The position numbers and the translations under genes were made by a program. From the NCBI RefSeq assembly GCF_026262505.1, contig NC_067204.1:4869797-4933796 (forward strand): a DNA stretch of 64,000 bases, read 5' to 3'. Below the pieces are notes generated by a model. That model was not told the origin of the DNA, ran no database searches, and was given only the letters and a program-made list of their open reading frames with translations. The DNA is from Trichomonas vaginalis G3 (lineage: Eukaryota > Parabasalia > Trichomonadida > Trichomonadidae). This document shows, piece by piece, positions 59,656 to 64,000 of this stretch; positions within the stretch are counted from its first letter, which is position 1; each line of letters starts with the position of its first letter.

Positions 59656-60527
59656 ATGTTAGAAAAAAAGTTTGCTGACATTGACAAGAAATTTGAGAAT
59701 GTTTTAAATAAGAACAAGAGGAAGTTGGAAAATGCTCAGATAAAGCCTATACATGACAAGTTCTATTTGCTCAGAATGGTATAAACAGGTCTAATCGCAC
59801 CACCTGGGTCGGGTAAGACTTTCACTTATCTTAAAATGGCTGCACAACAACAAGAACTAGATGAGAAGAACCCATTCTATGAGTTAGTAGTCATTTGTAG
59901 TACTTCTGGTCAATTTGACCAAACCGTAAATTCGTTCAAAGATATTATAAAAAGTCTAAGTTAGTATGTATAAAAGACTCTGAGTTGTTAGATTGGATAA
60001 AGAAGTACCAAAGAAGAGTTTTGAAGTACAATGCTATAAATGAGTATGTCAATTCGAGGTTTAAAGACCCAAATGAGGAAATGCAGAGAATATTAGAGAA
60101 GAAACCCTTCAGAAACAACCAGAAAGAGATAGAATCCCTTTCGAAGAAATTGCAATCTACGATTGGAAGACTTACCCTCACAGATGTCTTCTTATCTTAG
60201 ATGACTTTGCTTCTCATCCTTTGTTAAAGAACAGAGAACAAGACATGTGTCGAATTCTTAAGAAGCTCAACACTTTAACATCTCAGTTGTCATTTGTGTA
60301 CAGACAGCAAAGAGTTTAAGTAAGGATGTTAAAAGAATACTTACTGATATCATACTTTTCCCTGGATTGTCCGAAGACGATTTCATGGAACTTATGAAAG
60401 AGTCCATGGCAGGTAAGTTTGACAGACATGAACTATGGGAGAAGTACAAAGTCATACAAGACCCTCATACTTCTTTCAGAATTCACATCTACGCGAACAA
60501 AGTTCAAATTGTAAAAAGTCAAGCTTG
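59656..60527 (+). pseudogene. A32-like (FtsK/HerA-type) DNA-packaging ATPase, frameshifted
   Basis: ATG at 59656 (MLEKKFADIDKKFENVLNK). Walker A APPGSGKT is encoded around 59797-59820 and Walker B LILDDF around 60190-60207. About 290 codons, a normal size for Polinton and adenovirus-like packaging ATPases, which pump DNA into the capsid. Single-base breaks near 59781, 59948, 60180 and 60270 divide the gene. The C-terminus ends IVKSQA at 60527. With the capsid candidate it makes the morphogenesis module of the element. Confidence 0.65.
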
Positions 60528-60960
60528 AAAAATGTAAGTGTTTGAGTCTTAGTCTGTTGTGGTGCTGGGGCTGTCGGTTCTTCTGGCTTTGGAATGGACT
60601 CGGTTGGTGGTACGTCGGACATTCGTTTGTGTCCTGTCGGATGGAAGGACTTTTCCTGTCGGAAGGAAGGACTTTTCCTGTCGGAAGGAAGGACTTTTCC
60701 TGTCGGAAAGAAAAACTTTTCCTGAAGTTCGACCAAAAAGTTCTCAATTTTCGAAAATTTGAATGGTTTACGGACGGACAACAGAAAAAATTTTTCCTGT
60801 CGGAAAGAAAAACTTTTCCTGTCGGAAAGAAAAACTTTTCCAGTTGTCGGGAAATTTTTTTCTTGTCGGAAGGAAGGACTCGGAATGCCAGAAGGATTTG
60901 ACAAGACAATTTACCTTATAGAGCTACCTGAGCCATCTTTGGTGTCAAGCTTGAAAAATA
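60518..60960. repeat. Short-repeat segment bounded by 16-bp direct repeats
   Basis: GTCAAGCTTGAAAAAT occurs at about 60518-60533 and again at about 60944-60959. Between them is an unusually GC-rich segment with ~22-bp repeats of core GACTTTTCCTGTCGGAAGGA (about 60650-60720 and 60790-60890), each containing TTCC/GGAA inverted arms. Because 22 is not a multiple of three, the repeats read open in several frames on both strands. The minus-strand frame from an ATG at 60622 to 60476 (MSDVPPTESIPKPEEP, Pro-rich, 48 codons) might be a small gene; I rate that low. Confidence 0.6.
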
Positions 60961-60970
60961 AATGGTTCAT

Positions 60971-61798
60971 CTACTCTGCTTGTTTGAAGTTGTCAAAATA
61001 CTCTGTTATTTTTTCTTTCAGTAGCGGCAAATCTTCTTTGAATGTAAGTATTGTACAACCTTTCATATCATAGTGTGTTTGAGGTAACGTATCTTGAACT
61101 ATCTGTTTAACATCTTCATTCGGTGTCATTGAAATCGGTAAGTTTTCGCGATAGAACCAATTTCTGTCAGATTTGTAAATCTTAGCTAAGTCGTAAAAGC
61201 TTTTGTTGTTTCTTCTGACTAAATGCAACATAACCATATCTCTGTCTTCTTCATTTTCCATCTCTTCAGTGTAAATCATATACTTATAGTTCTTTTCCTT
61301 TCCTTTTGGTACCGAACGTGGTATTCTTTTCTGAATGTTTTTATCTTTTGCTTCAATGACTTCATCTTTTGCTTGAAGTTTCTTTTCCATCTCTTCACGT
61401 TCTTGTCTATGAATTTCATCTAACATCATGAAAATATAACAAGCGTAACGAGGCGAAGCCCACATTGCAACAGCATTTACAAGAAGTCTATGAACATAAT
61501 ATCCTTTCAAACTATTTGGCAAATTTTTACGATTTTCGTACGGAATCTCGTTCCTCGGTTTTCCGAGGAACGCAAACATATGAGGAAATTCTTCTAAAAG
61601 TTCTTTTGCCTGCTGGTTTTCAAACCAATGATATGCTTGCTTTGTAGAACGAAGAGCTGTCAAAATACTTTGCATTTGGTACATATCGTCTTTGACCGAA
61701 CGAATGAGACGTAACTGTTTGTTATATTGTATGTACTCATATTCTTCATTTATGGCTTCATGAACGATAGCAGTTGTTGTGTTCTCTGATGTTGACAT
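60971..61798 (-). CDS. KilA-N domain protein with C-terminal DUF3627-like region
   Basis: Intact 275-aa protein from the ATG at 61798 (MSTSENTTTAIVHEAINEE); an in-frame TTG lies six codons earlier. KilA-N is a DNA-binding domain of large DNA viruses and phages. The signature is seen at about residues 99-128 (GYYVHRLLVNAVAMWASPRY). A Glu/Lys coiled coil (about 130-160) follows, then a C-terminal region (KNYKYMIYTEEMENEEDRD onward) resembling the domain paired with KilA-N in pox- and iridovirus proteins. Probably a regulator or replication-linked DNA-binding protein. It lies in tandem behind a shorter paralogue. Confidence 0.72.
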   Translation of the reverse strand: MSTSENTTTAIVHEAINEEYEYIQYNKQLRLIRSVKDDMYQMQSILTALRSTKQAYHWFENQQAKELLEEFPHMFAFLGKPRNEIPYENRKNLPNSLKGYYVHRLLVNAVAMWASPRYACYIFMMLDEIHRQEREEMEKKLQAKDEVIEAKDKNIQKRIPRSVPKGKEKNYKYMIYTEEMENEEDRDMVMLHLVRRNNKSFYDLAKIYKSDRNWFYRENLPISMTPNEDVKQIVQDTLPQTHYDMKGCTILTFKEDLPLLKEKITEYFDNFKQAE

Positions 61799-61860
61799 AT
61801 CTGTCTTTACATACAAAATAAAAAAAATATTTTATAAAAAACTAGCGTTATTTTCTATCT
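61799..61860 (-). promoter_or_regulatory. Promoter candidate of the long KilA-N gene
   Basis: Read on the minus strand: GCTAGTTTTTTATAAAATAT, then poly-T and TTTTGTATG. Almost identical to 62277-62335, upstream of the paralogue, and contains the AAAATATTTTTT string found before other genes here. Confidence 0.45.
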
Positions 61861-61886
61861 TGTATAAAAGACCAAAAATAAACGCT

Positions 61887-62276
61887 TTACATGTATTTTT
61901 CAGCAACTTCGTCAAGAAGTCTGTAAATATACCAAGCATAGCGAGGCGAAGCCCACATTGCTATTGAACTAACTAGGAACTTATGAACATATATACCTTT
62001 TAGATGTGATGGTAAGTTTTGTCTGTCTTGGTACATCTTTTTAAGTTCTACATGTTCAAACTCACTGAGGAGTTCATGAGTGCTATTTAATTCAAACCAG
62101 TCTTGTGGTTTCTTAGTATCTGGAGCAAAACATGCTGTCAAAATACTTTGCATTTGGTACATGTCATCTTTGACCGAACGAATGAGACGGAGTTGTTTGT
62201 TAAACTGTATGTACTCATATTCTTCATTTATGGCTTCATGAACGATAGCAGTTGTTGTGTTCTCTGATGTTGACAT
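61887..62276 (-). CDS. Short KilA-N domain protein
   Basis: Intact protein of 129 aa from the ATG at 62276. The first ~50 codons are nearly identical to the long KilA-N gene; after that it diverges, but the signature is kept (GIYVHKFLVSSIAMWASPRY). It ends right after the domain (DEVAEKYM), with no coiled coil and no C-terminal region. A DNA-binding domain without its partner region could compete with the long form at shared sites; this is inference. Confidence 0.72.
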   Translation of the reverse strand: MSTSENTTTAIVHEAINEEYEYIQFNKQLRLIRSVKDDMYQMQSILTACFAPDTKKPQDWFELNSTHELLSEFEHVELKKMYQDRQNLPSHLKGIYVHKFLVSSIAMWASPRYAWYIYRLLDEVAEKYM

Positions 62277-62340
62277 ATCTGTCTTTACATACAAAATAAA
62301 AAAAATATTTTATAAAAAACTAGCGTTATTTTTTCTGTCT
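62277..62340 (-). promoter_or_regulatory. Promoter candidate of the short KilA-N gene
   Basis: Near-identical to the region before the long KilA-N gene, so the two genes should be expressed together. Confidence 0.45.
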
Positions 62341-62349
62341 TAAGGAAAT

Positions 62350-62800
62350 TCATGAAATTTGGTCATTTTTTTCAGCAAAAATATATTTTAGGTGAAGAGG
62401 TGAGATTTCACCTGTTTTTTCACCTCTTTTTTCACCTCATGAATTTTCATGATTTCATCGTAAATGTTTTGTCAAGACTTCTTCGTATATGTTTTGTCAA
62501 GACTTCTTCGTATATGTTTTGTCAAGACTTCTTCGTATATGTTTTGTCAAGACTTCATCGTATATGTTTTGTCAAGACTTTAATCGTCAATGAGTGTAAA
62601 ACAGACAAAAATATATTTTAGGGTAGAAGGGTATATCTACCCCGTTTTCTACCCTCATTTCTACCCCATATGTCCTTACTGAAAAAGTATGTGTTCCATA
62701 TGTCATTTTACTCAGAATTTTATACAGAATTCAATAAAAATATATTTTAGGTGAAGAGGTGAGATTTCACCTCTTTTTTCACCTCTTTTTTCACCTGTTA
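62350..62800. repeat. Right repeat block, direct copy of the left block
   Basis: The palindromic modules recur at 62390-62413 and 62749-62772. The GGGTAGAAGG module recurs near 62617-62642. Five ~25-bp repeats with core GTCAAGACTTCTTCGTATAT lie between (about 62455-62590). Order and flanking words (CTTACTGAAAAAGTATGTG, ACTCAGAATTTTA, CAGAATTCAATAAAAATAT) match 49.4-49.9 kb in the same orientation, so this is a true long direct repeat, not chance similarity. Confidence 0.8.
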
Positions 62801-62802
62801 TT

Positions 62803-63717
62803 TTATAAGCGTTTTACATGAATTGTATGATGTATATTTGAAATCCTAAACAATTTCGTAGCTTCTATTTCTTCTGTCAGTACATCGAATGTTTTAACGA
62901 TACCGAAAGTTTCTTTATACTTCTTCTTGACATCTGAAAGAAGGAAATCTTCTGCTGTTGGATAGTTTTTGTTCAGAAATTCTAACATGTCCATTTTATC
63001 TTCTGCTGGTTTTTCTGCTTCTTTCTTTAAATCTGCATAGTCGTTTCTCATACGTTCTATCTCTTTGACTGAGTAGTTATATTTCCTCATTGCTGCTTTA
63101 CATTTTGAACATTGCGGGTTCATTTTTGCGTTATATTCTGAAACCTTACCTGCTAAAACAACTAAGGCGTCAATTGCTCTCTTCATCTCGAACATAGCGG
63201 GTTTTATTTGTTCGTTCCATACCTTACCCCTACTATCTTTATCTCTTATTTCCCAAACACATTTTGCAACTAACGAAACAAAGTTGTCGTAGGTCTTAAA
63301 CTCCCCAGATTTGTATATGTCAGAGATGTTCTTATATACCATATCGCAATCTTTGTCCATGACTTTATGGTTGCAATGAAAACCAAGGAATTCATAATTT
63401 ACCTTTCGTATGAACTTCTTTATTTCTACTGAGTCAGTTGCTTTGACTTCTATTTCATCGAATTCTGGAATAGTAAGCTTTTGTTGTTGGATTTCAGGAA
63501 GTTTAGGTAGATGGTCAATAATATCCTGCATTTCATAAAGATATTCTTCATTTGTTTCATCTTTCGCAGTGCAATCTAAATCTCCTTGGAGAAGTTCTTG
63601 CTTTATCTTCTGGATTGTTGTTTCGAAAGTATATGAAGAAGGAATGAAGCTTTTCATCTCTACTAACATAGATGTTGGGTTCATGACTAACGAGTTTGGT
63701 GCTGTTGTTGCTAACAT
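62803..63717 (-). CDS. Unidentified 304-aa protein with CxxC
   Basis: Intact gene from the ATG at 63717 (MLATTAPNSLVMNPTSMLVE), preceded by the AAAATATTTTTT motif. The body is charged and mostly helical-looking, with a Cys pair in NPQCSKCKAAMRKYNY that could bind metal, followed by a coiled-coil-like Lys/Glu stretch. The C-terminal ~65 residues (about DFLLSDVKKKYKETFG onward) look compact and globular. No family recognised. It is bracketed by inverted palindromic modules (62749 and 63832), forming a self-contained cassette. It ends 31 bp from the right repeat block. Confidence 0.7.
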   Translation of the reverse strand: MLATTAPNSLVMNPTSMLVEMKSFIPSSYTFETTIQKIKQELLQGDLDCTAKDETNEEYLYEMQDIIDHLPKLPEIQQQKLTIPEFDEIEVKATDSVEIKKFIRKVNYEFLGFHCNHKVMDKDCDMVYKNISDIYKSGEFKTYDNFVSLVAKCVWEIRDKDSRGKVWNEQIKPAMFEMKRAIDALVVLAGKVSEYNAKMNPQCSKCKAAMRKYNYSVKEIERMRNDYADLKKEAEKPAEDKMDMLEFLNKNYPTAEDFLLSDVKKKYKETFGIVKTFDVLTEEIEATKLFRISNIHHTIHVKRL

Positions 63718-63780
63718 GTTCTTACAATAAAAATAAAAAATATTTTTTTTAAAAACTAACTTTTTTTATGTTTTTTGTGA
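63718..63780 (-). promoter_or_regulatory. Promoter candidate of the 304-aa gene
   Basis: On the minus strand this reads AAAAAAAATATTTTTTATTT shortly before the ATG, close to the motif before the helicase and KilA-N genes. Confidence 0.45.
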
Positions 63781-63789
63781 AAGTGTCAA

Positions 63790-63885
63790 AATTCATGAAA
63801 ATTCAAGAGGTGAAAAAACAGGTGAAAAAAGAGGTGAAATCTCACCTCTTCACCTAAAATATATTTTTATTGAATTCAGAACAAA
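63790..63885. repeat. Inverted palindromic module at the right
   Basis: Reverse-orientation copy (core 63832-63855) of the module at 62749-62772, including the outer TTTTTATTGAATTC word. The remaining 63886-64000 shows only a GAGCCA/TGGCTC hairpin and a CGGAATTCCG palindrome, and no gene. Confidence 0.7.
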
Positions 63886-64000
63886 ACTCAAGAATTTTGG
63901 TTGAAAGAATACGATGGAGCCAAAAGTGGCTCGACCTCAAAACAAGCATTTTGTGAAGAATATACCAACCGCCGGAATTCCGCGGGTTGCTTTTATACAA

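Noticed and set aside
60542..60901. Overlapping open frames on both strands in the TTCC/GGAA repeat segment
   Set aside because: A 22-bp repeat without stop codons reads open in all frames. Only the short Pro-rich minus-strand frame ending at 60476 is worth keeping as a weak possibility.

Overview
Organism. The window looks like nuclear DNA of a parabasalid protist such as Trichomonas or Tritrichomonas. This is inferred from four things: an AT-rich, intronless gene style; a tandem family of membrane-anchored GP63/leishmanolysin-like (M8) metallopeptidases; TAAA overlapping many stop codons (the described trichomonad poly(A) signal); and a Maverick/Polinton-type virus-like element. Species cannot be fixed from the window alone. 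No bacterial operon features are present.

Layout, 1-49,236: a head-to-tail array of five units with a period of about 10.07-10.08 kb. Each unit holds GP63 gene A (639 aa), a short relic of a further GP63 gene, GP63 gene B (644 aa), then a non-coding block with two roughly 1.05-kb transposon-like copies (TA-flanked, terminal AGGGTTTCGTTTTGC) and a 308-bp inverted fragment of the same element. In units 2-5 a ~1-kb MULE-like non-autonomous element with 262-bp terminal inverted repeats sits between A and B, flanked by the 9-bp duplication ACTTTGAAC. Unit 1 keeps the empty target site, and its gene A has a divergent 5' half and upstream region, so the left edge of the array runs through that gene. 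Intact as read: A1, A2, A3, B1, B2, B4 and B5. Broken: B3 and A5 (one single-base frameshift each) and A4 (several). Most breaks are one-base indels, many in homopolymers, so sequencing error is a serious alternative to decay.

Layout, 49,237-64,000: the last transposon-like copy stops at a 28-nt poly-A run and unrelated sequence begins. A hairpin and a dense block of 25-bp direct repeats and GGTGA/TCACC palindromes come first (about 49.3-50.5 kb). They are followed by virus-like genes: two large unidentified proteins, a probable double jelly-roll major capsid protein, small genes, a possible penton-like protein, an SF3 (D5-like) helicase, a small acidic-tailed protein, a lysine/glutamate-rich protein, an A32-like packaging ATPase, two KilA-N proteins and an unidentified 304-aa protein. 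A second copy of the repeat block lies at 62.4-62.8 kb, and an inverted module at 63.8 kb. Helicase, KilA-N and 304-aa genes are open; capsid, penton-like and ATPase genes carry frameshifts. I see no PolB, integrase or adenain-like protease, so the element probably continues past the right edge or is of a non-canonical, polinton-like-virus type.

How the parts fit. The left half is an amplified surface-protease locus whose A and B paralogues share near-identical catalytic segments, probably through gene conversion. The right half is a replication-plus-capsid cassette whose genes share an AAAATATTTTTT-like upstream motif, suggesting its own promoter code. The two halves look functionally unrelated: a virus-like element (or an assembly join) abuts the protease array.
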